A model generated the notes under the pieces. That model was not told where the DNA came from and did not search any database. It worked only from the letters and a program-made list of their open reading frames with translations. 64,000 nucleotides of DNA, taken from contig NZ_JBDFLX010000001.1 in NCBI RefSeq assembly GCF_047237965.1, positions 3,410,001 to 3,474,000 on the forward strand, read 5' to 3'. Of the stretch, positions 48,806 to 58,203 are shown in pieces. Made by a program: the position numbers and the translations under genes. This DNA is from Noviherbaspirillum_A sp047237965 (GTDB taxonomy: Bacteria; Pseudomonadota; Gammaproteobacteria; Burkholderiales; Burkholderiaceae_D). Each line of letters starts with the position of its first letter. Position 1 is the first letter of the stretch.

Positions 48806-49789
48806 TCAGGCGTCGCGCTTCTTGGCGCGCGGATGCGCGGCATCATACACCTGCGCCAGGCGCATGAAGTCGAGCGAGGTATACACCTGGGTCGAGGAAA
48901 TCGAGGCGTGGCCCAGCATTTCCTGCACCGCGCGCAGGTCGCCCGAGGACTGCAGCACATGCGAGGCAAAGGAATGGCGCATCACATGCGGATGCACGTT
49001 GGACGGGATGCCCAGCGCCAGCGCGTGCGCGCTGATGCGGCTGTGGACCATGCGCGGCGTCATGCGCTTGCCGCGCACCGAGAGAAACAGCGCATGGCGC
49101 GCCAGGCCGGAGTCCGGCCGCAGCAATTCCCTGCGCGCCGGCAGCCAGGCGCGCAGCGCTTCCAGCGCGGCCCGTCCCACCGGCACGGTGCGCTTCTTGC
49201 CGCCCTTGCCGGTGACATGCACCTCGCCGGAAGCATCGTCCACCCAGCCAGCCGACTCATGACCCTCTTCCCGCGCATAGGCCACGTCCAGCGACACCAG
49301 TTCCGACACCCGCAGGCCGCTGGAATAGAGCAGCTCGAACATGGCGCGATTGCACAGCTCGTTCGGCGCCTGCGGGTCGCTGCCCGGCCGCGGCTGCGAC
49401 ACCAGCTGCACCGCATGGTCGGCCGACAGCGCCTTGGGCAGCGCCTTGCCGCGCCGCGGCGGACGAACGCCATCCACCGGGTTCGACGCCAGCGGCAGCT
49501 GCTCCGACAGCCAGTTATAAAAGCCGCGCCAGGCCGAGAGCCGGCGCGCGATCGAGCGCGGATGCAGGCCGCCGCCATGCAACTGCGAAGCGAACTTGCG
49601 GATATGGAAATGCGACAGCGCCTCCAGCGCCGGCGCCTCGGCCGGCGGCGGAAAGGCAGCCACGATCAGGCGCTCCAGTTCGGCCAGTTCATGGCGGTAG
49701 CCGCTGACCGTGTAGGGCGACAGCCGGCGCTGGGTTTCCAGGTTCTGCAGATAGCCGGCGTAGTGGGCCTGGCGTTGCTGCGCGCTCAT
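48806..49789 (-). CDS. xerC: Tyrosine recombinase XerC
   Basis: 327 residues. The N-terminal SAM-like core-binding domain (QAHYAGYLQNLETQRRLSPYTVSGYRHEL) is followed by the catalytic domain. Catalytic residues are visible: Arg in SSGLRVSEL, Lys in GKGGKKRTVPV, HxxR in HVMRHSFASHV, His in LGHASISSTQVY and the nucleophilic Tyr in VYTSLD. Together with XerD it resolves chromosome dimers at dif. The position downstream of DUF484 and dapF is the conserved proteobacterial arrangement (dapF-DUF484-xerC), so the call is XerC rather than a phage integrase. Confidence 0.95.
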   Translation of the reverse strand: MSAQQRQAHYAGYLQNLETQRRLSPYTVSGYRHELAELERLIVAAFPPPAEAPALEALSHFHIRKFASQLHGGGLHPRSIARRLSAWRGFYNWLSEQLPLASNPVDGVRPPRRGKALPKALSADHAVQLVSQPRPGSDPQAPNELCNRAMFELLYSSGLRVSELVSLDVAYAREEGHESAGWVDDASGEVHVTGKGGKKRTVPVGRAALEALRAWLPARRELLRPDSGLARHALFLSVRGKRMTPRMVHSRISAHALALGIPSNVHPHVMRHSFASHVLQSSGDLRAVQEMLGHASISSTQVYTSLDFMRLAQVYDAAHPRAKKRDA

Positions 49790-49793
49790 GGTC

Positions 49794-50456
49794 TTATCCC
49801 AGCAGGCTGCCGAGCGCGGCGCTGGCGGTGCCGGCGAAGCGGACCAGGAAGTCGGTCGACATGGTTTCGGAAAAACGCTGCGCGTCCGGCGAACCCAGCA
49901 CCAGCAGGCCGAAGCTCTGCTGCGCGCCCGCCGCGCGCAGCGGCAGCATGGCGATCGACTTCACGGCGGCCGGCTCGTCCAGCCAGGAAGCCGCTTCGAA
50001 GTCGTTGTTGGGGCCGCAGAATGGCGCATCCAGGCCGTTGGCGAAGATGCGGATGTCGTCCGACGCCGGCGCGGCAAACCAGGCCTGCGCATGCGGCGCG
50101 GCCACGCTCCACAGCCGCAGGGTGGCCTGCGGCACGTCGAAGCGCTGGCGCAGGCCGTCGACCAGGATGCGCGGCAGTTCGGTGTCGTGGCGGCTGGCCA
50201 GCAGGCTGCAGGTCCACTGATGGAATTTGTCGGCGATCTGGTCGTTCTCATGGCCGTTGCGCATCAGCGCGGCCAGCTTCAGTTCCAGCGCCTTGTGCTT
50301 CTCGCGCAGCACTTCCATCTGCCGCTCCTGCAGCGAGATGGCGCGACCGGAAAAGCCGCTGGTCAGTTTGACGGCGGCCAGCAGTTCGTTGTGCTCTTCG
50401 AAGAAATCCGGATGGCTGGCAAGGTAGGCGGCAACGGCGGTGGATTCGAGGGACAT
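49794..50456 (-). CDS. DUF484 family GAF-like protein
   Basis: 220 residues, the usual size. The start MSLESTAVAAYLASHPDFFEEHNELL is diagnostic for DUF484. An N-terminal helical coiled segment (ISLQERQMEVLREKHKALELKL) leads into a GAF-like domain. Function is unknown, although the gene accompanies dapF and xerC in many proteobacteria. Four bases separate it from xerC, so the genes are co-translated. Confidence 0.93.
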   Translation of the reverse strand: MSLESTAVAAYLASHPDFFEEHNELLAAVKLTSGFSGRAISLQERQMEVLREKHKALELKLAALMRNGHENDQIADKFHQWTCSLLASRHDTELPRILVDGLRQRFDVPQATLRLWSVAAPHAQAWFAAPASDDIRIFANGLDAPFCGPNNDFEAASWLDEPAAVKSIAMLPLRAAGAQQSFGLLVLGSPDAQRFSETMSTDFLVRFAGTASAALGSLLG

Positions 50457-50502
50457 GAGTGTCGGTGTCGGTGACGATGAATGGGAAACAATCAGTGCTG
50501 GT

Positions 50503-51354
50503 TCAGAGTTCGATTTCGCCGTCGAACACGGTCACGGCCGGGCCGGTCAGCAGCACCGGCGCCGTGCCGCCGGCCCAGGCGATGGACAGGTCGCCGCCGC
50601 GGGTGGCGACCTTCACTGGCGTATCCAGCAGGCCGCGCCGGATGCCGGCCACCACCGCCGCGCAGGCGCCGGTGCCGCAGGCCAGCGTCTCGCCGGCGCC
50701 GCGTTCGAACACCCGCAGCCGGACCGCATGGCGGTCCAGCACCTGCATGAAGCCGGCATTGACCCGCTTGGCAAAGCGCGCATGCTGCTCGATCGCCGGG
50801 CCCTGGCTGGCCACCGGCGCGGTCTCGCTGTCTTCCACCACCTGCACCGCATGCGGATTGCCCATCGAGACGACGGACATCCACACCGTGGCGCCGTTTA
50901 CATCGAGCGGCCACAGCGTGTCGTCGCCCTGCGGCCGGCCTTCCAGGCCCGCGGCATCGAACGGCACCCGGGCCGGTTCCAGGATGGGCGCGCCCATGTC
51001 GACCGTGATGCCGCCATCGGCTTCCAGGCGCGGCTCGATCACGCCGGACAGGGTCTCGACCCGGATGGCGCGCTTGTCGGTCAGGCCTTTTTCGGTAACG
51101 TAGCGGACGAAGGCGCGGGCGCCGTTGCCGCACTGCTCGACCTCGCCGCCGTCGCTGTTATAGATCCGGTAGCGGAAATCCACGCCGGCCGACTGCGGCC
51201 GCTCCACCACCAGCATCTGGTCGGCGCCGACGCCGAAACGGCGGTCGGCCAGGTGGCGCCACTGCGCGGGCGTGAAATCGATCTGCTGGTTAATGGCGTC
51301 GATGACCACGAAGTCATTGCCGGCGCCGTGCATCTTGGTGAATTTGAGTTTCAT
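50503..51354 (-). CDS. dapF: Diaminopimelate epimerase
   Basis: 283 residues. It converts LL- to meso-diaminopimelate for lysine and peptidoglycan synthesis. MKLKFTKMHGAGNDFVVID is the standard start. The two catalytic cysteines are in QCGNGARAFVRY (about residue 77) and ACGTGACAAV (about residue 225). The start overlaps the end of the acyltransferase gene before it (ATGA type), so the lipid A and cell-wall genes form one transcript. Confidence 0.97.
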   Translation of the reverse strand: MKLKFTKMHGAGNDFVVIDAINQQIDFTPAQWRHLADRRFGVGADQMLVVERPQSAGVDFRYRIYNSDGGEVEQCGNGARAFVRYVTEKGLTDKRAIRVETLSGVIEPRLEADGGITVDMGAPILEPARVPFDAAGLEGRPQGDDTLWPLDVNGATVWMSVVSMGNPHAVQVVEDSETAPVASQGPAIEQHARFAKRVNAGFMQVLDRHAVRLRVFERGAGETLACGTGACAAVVAGIRRGLLDTPVKVATRGGDLSIAWAGGTAPVLLTGPAVTVFDGEIEL

Positions 51355-52274
51355 GGCTGTTGTTGGCCGTCGGCCGGTTCGCCCGCCGCGACAGGCAACG
51401 GGGACGGGGCATCATACACGCCGGCAGCGCCCGGCGGGCGGGTCTTGAAGCGCTTGTGCGCCCAAAAATATTCCTCGGGCGCCTCGCGCACCCGGTCCTC
51501 GATGAAGGCATTCATGCGGCGCGTGGCGGCGGCCAGATCGTCGCCTGGATAGTCTTCCCAGGCCGGGTAGAAACGCACCCGCCAGCCGCGGTAGCCGGGC
51601 AGGTAGGTCGCCACCACCGGGATCACCTTGGCGCCGGTGGCGGCGGCGATCCGGGCCGGTGCGGTGAGGGTGGCGGCCGGCATGTCGAAGAAGGGTACGA
51701 ACAGCGCGTCGCGCTCGCCGAAGTCCATGTCGGGCAGCATGAAGTAGGGAATGCGCCGCTTCATCGCGCGCAGGATGGGCTTGATGCCGTCCTCGCGCGA
51801 GAACAGCTCGGCCGGATGGAAGCGGTTGCGGCCGCGGCGCAGCGCGGCGTCGAACACCGGGTCGCGCTGCTGGGTGTACATCGAGCAGCCGGAGACGTCC
51901 AGCGCCACCGCCACGCCGGCCACGTCCAGGCAGACGAAATGCGGACACAGCAGGATCACCGGGCCGGCGGCGATGTCGTCCAGCGGCAGGCCGGGCTCGA
52001 CCCGGATCAGGCGCCGCAGCCGCGCCTCGCTGCCCCACCACAGCACGCCGCGTTCCAGCACGCTGCGGGCGTAGTCCTGGAAATGGCGGCGCGCCAGGCG
52101 CAGCCTGGCATTTTCATCGAGCTCCGGCAGGCACAGCCGCAGGTTGGTCAGCGCAATGCGGCGACGATCGCCCATCACCATGAACAGCACGCTGCCCACC
52201 ATCTCGCCGAAGCGGCCCAGCGCCGGCAGCGGCAGCCAGTGCAGCAGCCACATCAAACCAAGCAGGAGCCGCAT
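51351..52274 (-). CDS. LpxL/HtrB-type lipid A acyltransferase 2
   Basis: 307 residues from the second of two adjacent ATGs (52277 and 52274). GGAG is better spaced for 52274. An N-terminal membrane anchor (LLLGLMWLLHWLPLPALG) precedes the acyltransferase domain. The catalytic HxxxxD motif is seen as PHFVCLD, with a conserved QQRDP and FFDMPAATLTAPARIA. It adds a secondary acyl chain to Kdo2-lipid IVA at the inner membrane. It overlaps or abuts the paralogous gene upstream and overlaps dapF, the usual order in Burkholderiales. Confidence 0.9.
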   Translation of the reverse strand: MRLLLGLMWLLHWLPLPALGRFGEMVGSVLFMVMGDRRRIALTNLRLCLPELDENARLRLARRHFQDYARSVLERGVLWWGSEARLRRLIRVEPGLPLDDIAAGPVILLCPHFVCLDVAGVAVALDVSGCSMYTQQRDPVFDAALRRGRNRFHPAELFSREDGIKPILRAMKRRIPYFMLPDMDFGERDALFVPFFDMPAATLTAPARIAAATGAKVIPVVATYLPGYRGWRVRFYPAWEDYPGDDLAAATRRMNAFIEDRVREAPEEYFWAHKRFKTRPPGAAGVYDAPSPLPVAAGEPADGQQQP

Positions 52275-53128
52275 CATGCTCCAGCCGCCGCTGCCACTGG
52301 CGCCGCCACGCCGGGCGGTGTCTTGTAGCGGTTGTAGCTCCAGAAGTACTGGTCGGGGCACAGCGCGATCAGCTTTTCCATCGCCGCGTTGATGCTGCGC
52401 GCCTGTTGTTCCGGCGTGCCCGCGAGGTCTTCCTCGAAGCGCACGAAGCGCAGTTCGAAGCCGCGGCCATGCGCCAGCCGCTCGGCATAGGCCAGGATGA
52501 TGGGCGCGCCGCTCATCTGGTGCAGCTTGGCCGGCAGCGTCATGGTGTAGGCCGGCTTGCCATAGAAGCCGGCCCAGGCGCCTTCGCCCTGCTGCGGCAC
52601 CTGGTCCGGCAGCAGGCCGATCGCCTGGCCGCCCTTTAATGCCTTCATCAGCATGCGCACGCCCGAGAGATTGGCCGGCGCCAGCCGCATGGCTGGCCGC
52701 GCGCGCGCCTGCTCCAGCAGGGGTTTCAGGGCCGCCTTGCGCGGCGGCCGGTACAGCACCGTCAGCGGGATATGCTCCGACACCGCCTGCGCCAGGATCT
52801 CGAAGCAGCCCAGGTGCGGCGTCAGGAAGATCAGGCCGCGTCCCTCGGCCAGCGCCGCGCGCGGCAGTTCCAGGCTCTCGATATGGGCGGCCGGCAGCAC
52901 CCGGCGCGCCGGCGCCAGCCAGACGAAAGGCAGCTCCATCACACTCTTGCCGGCGGCGGCTATGGCGCGGCGGCGCAGGTGGCCGTAGCCGGCACGCGCC
53001 AGGTTGTCGTTGAGGCGACGGCGATAGGAAGGGGAGGCGGCATACACTACCCAACCCAGCGCCGCGCCCGACAGATGCAGCAGCGGCAGCGACAGGTGCG
53101 ACAGCAGGCGAAATAAGTTGACAAGCAT
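52274..53128 (-). CDS. LpxL/HtrB-type lipid A acyltransferase 1
   Basis: 284 residues. A hydrophobic N-terminal anchor (LFRLLSHLSLPLLHLSGAALGWVV) precedes the acyltransferase domain. The catalytic box is PHLGCFE, a His/Glu variant of HxxxxD that is common in this subfamily. LPDQVPQQGEGAWAGFYGK is the second conserved block, and CPDQYFWSYNRYKTPP is the usual C-terminal signature. It is the first gene of the lipid A-dapF-DUF484-xerC block and is divergent from metK. Acyl chain specificity cannot be read from sequence. Confidence 0.9.
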   Translation of the reverse strand: MLVNLFRLLSHLSLPLLHLSGAALGWVVYAASPSYRRRLNDNLARAGYGHLRRRAIAAAGKSVMELPFVWLAPARRVLPAAHIESLELPRAALAEGRGLIFLTPHLGCFEILAQAVSEHIPLTVLYRPPRKAALKPLLEQARARPAMRLAPANLSGVRMLMKALKGGQAIGLLPDQVPQQGEGAWAGFYGKPAYTMTLPAKLHQMSGAPIILAYAERLAHGRGFELRFVRFEEDLAGTPEQQARSINAAMEKLIALCPDQYFWSYNRYKTPPGVAAPVAAAAGA

Positions 53129-53147
53129 TAAAGAAGGCGTCAGGTTT

Positions 53148-53176
53148 TTGCGCGAATTTTTTAAGACGCGTAAAAT
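53148..53176 (+). promoter_or_regulatory. Predicted sigma-70 promoter of metK
   Basis: TTGCGC (53148-53153), 17 bases, then TAAAAT (53171-53176). It lies about 120 bases upstream of the metK start, leaving a long leader. I cannot match that leader to any SAM riboswitch class I know. Confidence 0.4.
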
Positions 53177-53299
53177 AGCACGAAGTTTTATCCGCCGAGT
53201 TAACAGACAACTTGCGAGGCGGCCTACAAATCTCGCTAAAGCGTCGCAGGCTCATCGATAGGCCGCGACTTTACGACTATCACCATTCAAGGAGCCTGC

Positions 53300-54454
53300 A
53301 TGGCACACGAATACCTCTTCACTTCCGAATCCGTCTCCGAAGGCCATCCCGACAAGGTGGCCGACCAGATTTCCGACGCCATCCTCGACGCCATCTTCGA
53401 GCAGGACCCGAAGGCCCGCGTGGCCGCCGAAACCCTGTGCAACACCGGCCTGGTGGTGCTGGCCGGCGAGATCACCACCCATGCCAACGTGGACTACATC
53501 AGCGTGGCGCGCGACACCATCAAGCGCATCGGCTACGACAATGCCGACTACGGCATCGACTACAAGAGCTGCGCGGTGATGGTCTGCTACGACAAGCAGT
53601 CGCCCGACATCGCCCAGGGCGTGGACCGCGCGGTCGACCTCGACCAGGGCGCCGGCGACCAGGGCCTGATGTTCGGCTACGCCTGCAATGAAACCCCGGA
53701 ACTGATGCCCGCCGCGATCCACTATGCGCACCGCATCGTCGAGCGCCAGTCGCAGCTGCGCAAAGACGGCCGCCTGCCATGGCTGCGTCCGGACGCCAAG
53801 TCGCAGGTCACGCTGAAGTATGTGGACGGCCGCCCGGTCGGCATCGACACCATCGTGCTGTCGACCCAGCATGCGCCCGAGATGCAGCAGAAGGACATCG
53901 AGGAAGCGGTGATCGAGATGATCATCAAGCCGGTGGTGCCGGCGGAATGGCTCAACGGCACCCGCTACCTAGTCAACCCGACCGGCCGCTTCGTCATCGG
54001 CGGCCCGCAGGGCGACTGCGGCCTGACCGGCCGCAAGATCATCGTCGACACCTACGGCGGCGCGGCGCCCCATGGCGGCGGCGCCTTCTCCGGCAAGGAC
54101 CCGTCCAAGGTCGACCGCTCGGCTGCCTACGCTGGCCGCTACGTGGCCAAGAATATCGTCGCCGCCGGCCTTGCCGAACGCTGCCAGATCCAGATCTCCT
54201 ACGCCATCGGCGTGGCGCGGCCGACCTCGGTGATGGTCACCACCTTCGGCACCGGCAAGATCAGCGACGAGAAGATCGCCGACCTGGTGCGCGAGCATTT
54301 CGACCTGCGTCCGCGCGGCATCGTGCAGATGCTCGACCTGCTGCGCCCGATCTACAGCAAGACCGCTGCCTACGGCCACTTCGGCCGCGAGGAGCCGGAG
54401 TTTTCCTGGGAGCGCACCGACAAGGCGGAAGCCTTGCGCGCCAACGCCGGTTAA
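53300..54454 (+). CDS. metK: S-adenosylmethionine synthetase
   Basis: 384 residues, standard length. It makes SAM from methionine and ATP. The N-terminal signature SVSEGHPDKVADQISDAILD is present, as are GAGDQGLMFGYACNE and GGGAFSGKDPSKVDRSAAY, the two classical MetK motifs. AAGGAG lies seven bases before ATG 53300. It is transcribed divergently from the lipid A genes, followed after two bases by a peptidase gene, and functionally linked to ahcY and metF further right. Confidence 0.97.
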   Translation: MAHEYLFTSESVSEGHPDKVADQISDAILDAIFEQDPKARVAAETLCNTGLVVLAGEITTHANVDYISVARDTIKRIGYDNADYGIDYKSCAVMVCYDKQSPDIAQGVDRAVDLDQGAGDQGLMFGYACNETPELMPAAIHYAHRIVERQSQLRKDGRLPWLRPDAKSQVTLKYVDGRPVGIDTIVLSTQHAPEMQQKDIEEAVIEMIIKPVVPAEWLNGTRYLVNPTGRFVIGGPQGDCGLTGRKIIVDTYGGAAPHGGGAFSGKDPSKVDRSAAYAGRYVAKNIVAAGLAERCQIQISYAIGVARPTSVMVTTFGTGKISDEKIADLVREHFDLRPRGIVQMLDLLRPIYSKTAAYGHFGREEPEFSWERTDKAEALRANAG

Positions 54455-54456
54455 GC

Positions 54457-55308
54457 GTGCGCGTCGCCGCTGCGCTGTTCCTTGCAGGTTGGCTGGGTGC
54501 GGCAGCGGCGCGGGCAGCGCTGCCGCCGCCATCGGCCCATTGCATGCAACTGAGCCAGGCGCTGCCCGGCATCAAGCCGGCCGACTGCCAGGCGCAGTCG
54601 TTGGCGCCCGGCGGCCGCTCGGTGAAGGGCCTGCCGCTGCTGGTGCGGCGGGTGCCTGCCGCGGCCAATGGCAAGGCCAGGCCCACCCGCATCCTGCTGC
54701 TGGGCGGCATCCACGGCGACGAGCCGACCTCGTCGGCCATCATCCTGCGCTGGATGCGCCATCTCGGCACGCCGGCAGCACGCCAGTTCAGCTGGAGCAT
54801 TGCGCCGCTGGTGAATCCGGACGGCATGCTGACTGGCAAACAGACCCGCACCAACGCCCGCGGCGTCGACCTCAACCGCAACTTCCCCACCCATGACTGG
54901 CAGCGCGAAACCGAGCGCTACTGGGTCAGGACCACCGGCCGCGACCCGCGCCGCTTCCCTGGCAAGACACCGCTGTCCGAGCCCGAAAGCCGCTGGCTGG
55001 ACGAGGAAATCCGCCGCTTCCAGCCCGACCTGATCGTCTCGGTGCACGCCCCCTTCGGCCTGCTCGACTTCGACGGTCCCGCCACGTCCCCGCCCAGCCG
55101 TTTCGGCCGGCTGCGCTACGACCCGATCGGCGTGTATCCCGGTTCGCTCGGCAATTACGGCGGCGGGCAGCGCAAGGTGCCGGTGGTGACGATCGAGTTG
55201 CCGCACGCGCAGCAGATGCCGAATGATGCCGAGGTGGAGAAGATCTGGCGCGACATGCTGGCTTGGGCGGGGAGGAATGTGATCAGCGGGAAGCTGGCGG
55301 CGAATTAG
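54457..55308 (+). CDS. Secreted M14-family zinc carboxypeptidase (murein-peptide amidase-like)
   Basis: 283 residues if it starts at GTG 54457, two bases after the metK stop. This start gives a clean signal peptide (VRVAAALFLAGWLGAAAARA). Zinc ligands of the M14 family appear as GGIHGDE (HxxE) and VSVHAPFG (second His). VDLNRNFP is the Arg/Asn substrate motif, and TIELPHAQ carries the catalytic Glu. The fold and motifs are closest to MpaA-like enzymes that cut gamma-D-Glu-diaminopimelate bonds. Periplasmic location is inferred. The tight link to metK probably reflects shared transcription only. Confidence 0.82.
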   Translation: MRVAAALFLAGWLGAAAARAALPPPSAHCMQLSQALPGIKPADCQAQSLAPGGRSVKGLPLLVRRVPAAANGKARPTRILLLGGIHGDEPTSSAIILRWMRHLGTPAARQFSWSIAPLVNPDGMLTGKQTRTNARGVDLNRNFPTHDWQRETERYWVRTTGRDPRRFPGKTPLSEPESRWLDEEIRRFQPDLIVSVHAPFGLLDFDGPATSPPSRFGRLRYDPIGVYPGSLGNYGGGQRKVPVVTIELPHAQQMPNDAEVEKIWRDMLAWAGRNVISGKLAAN

Positions 55309-55368
55309 TTGCAACCCTGAGAAGCGTTGTGGATACAGATGACCCATTAATCCTGTATGGAGAGGCTC

Positions 55369-56034
55369 ATGAATAATCTGCTCAACAGTATAAAAACCAG
55401 GTTTTTCAACGCCGGCTTTACAGCCGATAGCTGTGAATTAAAAAACATCAAAAGCGAAAATGCCGCGGCTAGAGTATTAACTCCTGGTATGCCTCGGGCG
55501 CAATATTCCGATTCCCGTAAGCCTCCAGTGCGCTCCTTATTCAGTAAAGCCTGTCAGTCCGTCAATGCCCTGGTGATTTCTGCCAAGGCCAGTGCGCTTG
55601 GCCAGGCAATGGTAAGAGGATTCGCCGCTCTTGAATCCACCCTGTCTCCAGTGCATGCAGACAAAATTCATTCCGTGTCGGTGAAGCGTTCTTCCGCTTT
55701 GCGTGCGTCACCACCTTCTCCTGAGTCTGCTGCATTAGCTAAGGTATCGGATGCAATAGGGCGTAAAGAGCCGAACGAAACAATAAAAGCTTTAAGAGAG
55801 ATGCATGCGCTTGTTGGCAGCGATGAGGAAAAGCTGGATCAGCTTGTCATGATCAGGTTCAAGACGGTAGGGAAAACCCAGATAAATGCATTCCACATGC
55901 TGGATCAGTTTCTTTCGAATGATCCCTGGAAAGGGGAGCAGCAACGTCATGACGATGCGGATCGTCAAGTAAGAGAGTTGTACGGCAATCTTTGCAGGAG
56001 CTTCGAAGCAAGCTGGACTGCCATGCCACGCTGA
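55369..56034 (+). CDS. Protein of unknown function, AT-rich, candidate secreted effector
   Basis: 221 residues from ATG 55369, with GGAGAGG at 55359-55365. I recognise no family. The first 130 residues are Ser/Ala/Pro/Lys-rich without a signal peptide (SVSVKRSSALRASPPSPESAAL). The C-terminal 90 form a likely helical domain (ETIKALREMHALVGSDEEKLDQL and later LYGNLCRSFEASW). Base composition is far more AT-rich than metK and ahcY on either side. A disordered Ser-rich N-terminus, helical C-terminus and foreign composition are common in type III effectors. This is inference only. It ends in front of a hairpin at 56083. Confidence 0.6.
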   Translation: MNNLLNSIKTRFFNAGFTADSCELKNIKSENAAARVLTPGMPRAQYSDSRKPPVRSLFSKACQSVNALVISAKASALGQAMVRGFAALESTLSPVHADKIHSVSVKRSSALRASPPSPESAALAKVSDAIGRKEPNETIKALREMHALVGSDEEKLDQLVMIRFKTVGKTQINAFHMLDQFLSNDPWKGEQQRHDDADRQVRELYGNLCRSFEASWTAMPR

Positions 56035-56082
56035 CAGCAAGGGATTGCAGGCAGAAGAGTCCTTCGAGTAGCAAATGAACCC

Positions 56083-56121
56083 ACAAGATGCCAACTTAAT
56101 TGCTGGCATCTTGTCCTTCTT
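56083..56121 (+). terminator. Hairpin terminator after the unknown gene
   Basis: ACAAGATGCCA (56083-56093) pairs perfectly with TGGCATCTTGT (56104-56114) around a ten-base loop, giving an 11-base-pair stem. CCTTCTTG follows, so the T-tract is weak. It separates the AT-rich gene from the SAH riboswitch. Confidence 0.6.
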
Positions 56122-56214
56122 GAAAGCCTGCTTTCTTGCCGATCAGCACAGCACTGAAGTCAAGGGCGCATCGCCGTGACCGGCACTGACATCTTCCGCC
56201 TTTTCCGTTAAAAT

Positions 56215-56310
56215 CCCCGGTTCGTCAAGGAGCGTTGCGACAGAACCCGACACCAGCCCGTTCTGCCAGGCTTGGCGAATCAACAATGCAACCGCGCTCA
56301 CGTGACTTTT
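56215..56310 (+). ncRNA. SAH riboswitch upstream of ahcY
   Basis: The leader contains GTCAAGGAGCGTTGCGAC, then GCCAGGCTTGG, then CCGCGCTCACGTGAC, in the order of the SAH riboswitch found before ahcY in beta- and gammaproteobacteria. GAGCG (56230-56234) pairs with CGCTC (56295-56299), and GTCA (56224-56227) with TGAC (56303-56306). Binding of S-adenosylhomocysteine would raise ahcY expression. The ribosome binding site at 56331 lies about 20 bases downstream, so control of translation is plausible. Confidence 0.9.
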
Positions 56311-56339
56311 TTCTCGATTTTCTACAGAAAGGAGGCGTG

Positions 56340-57788
<1,449 letters not shown>

Positions 57789-57800
57789 GCGCTGAACCCG

Positions 57801-57824
57801 GGGCGGCGCGAGCCGCCCTTTTTT
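57801..57824 (+). terminator. Rho-independent terminator after ahcY
   Basis: GGGCGGC (57801-57807), loop GCGA, GCCGCCC (57812-57818), then six T. This is a strong intrinsic terminator 12 bases past the ahcY stop. It partly separates ahcY from the next two genes. Confidence 0.92.
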
Positions 57825-57861
57825 GTCTGTCCAAGCCGATTAACCCCACCATGGAGTGACC

Positions 57862-58203
57862 ATGCGCCTGCTGCTTGCCTGGCTGATCAATACCGTCTCC
57901 CTGTTCGCCGTGCCCTACCTGCTGCGCACGGTGTATGTGCAGGATCTCGGCACCGCCCTGATCGCCGCCTTGCTGCTGGGCCTGGTCAATACGCTGATCC
58001 GGCCCATCCTGGTGTTGCTGACGCTGCCCGTCACCCTGCTGACGCTGGGCCTGTTCATCTTCATCATCAATGGGCTGATGTTCTGGGCGGTGGCCAACCT
58101 GGTCAGCGGCTTTGCCGTGGCCGGCTTCTGGTCCGCGGTGGGCGGCGCGCTGCTCTACAGCGTGATTTCATGGGGCCTGTCGGCCTTACTGTTGAGAAAA
58201 TAA
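57862..58203 (+). CDS. Phage-holin-family four-TM membrane protein
   Basis: 113 residues from ATG 57862, with GGAG at 57853-57856. There are four hydrophobic segments, including LLLAWLINTVSLFAVPYLL, ALIAALLLGLVNTLIRPILVLLTLPVT, LGLFIFIINGLMFWAVANLV and AVGGALLYSVISWGLSALLL. It belongs to the chromosomal four-TM family named after mycobacteriophage holins. No lysis role is implied, and no other phage gene is near. In Burkholderiales it regularly sits between ahcY and metF. Its stop overlaps the metF start (TAATG). Confidence 0.88.
   Translation: MRLLLAWLINTVSLFAVPYLLRTVYVQDLGTALIAALLLGLVNTLIRPILVLLTLPVTLLTLGLFIFIINGLMFWAVANLVSGFAVAGFWSAVGGALLYSVISWGLSALLLRK

Noticed and set aside
53129..53299. 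SAM riboswitch before metK
   Set aside because: The leader is long enough, but I could not match conserved cores of the SAM riboswitch classes I know.
57862..58203. Prophage remnant suggested by the holin-family protein
   Set aside because: No phage genes or attachment sites are nearby, and the family is a normal chromosomal neighbour of ahcY and metF.
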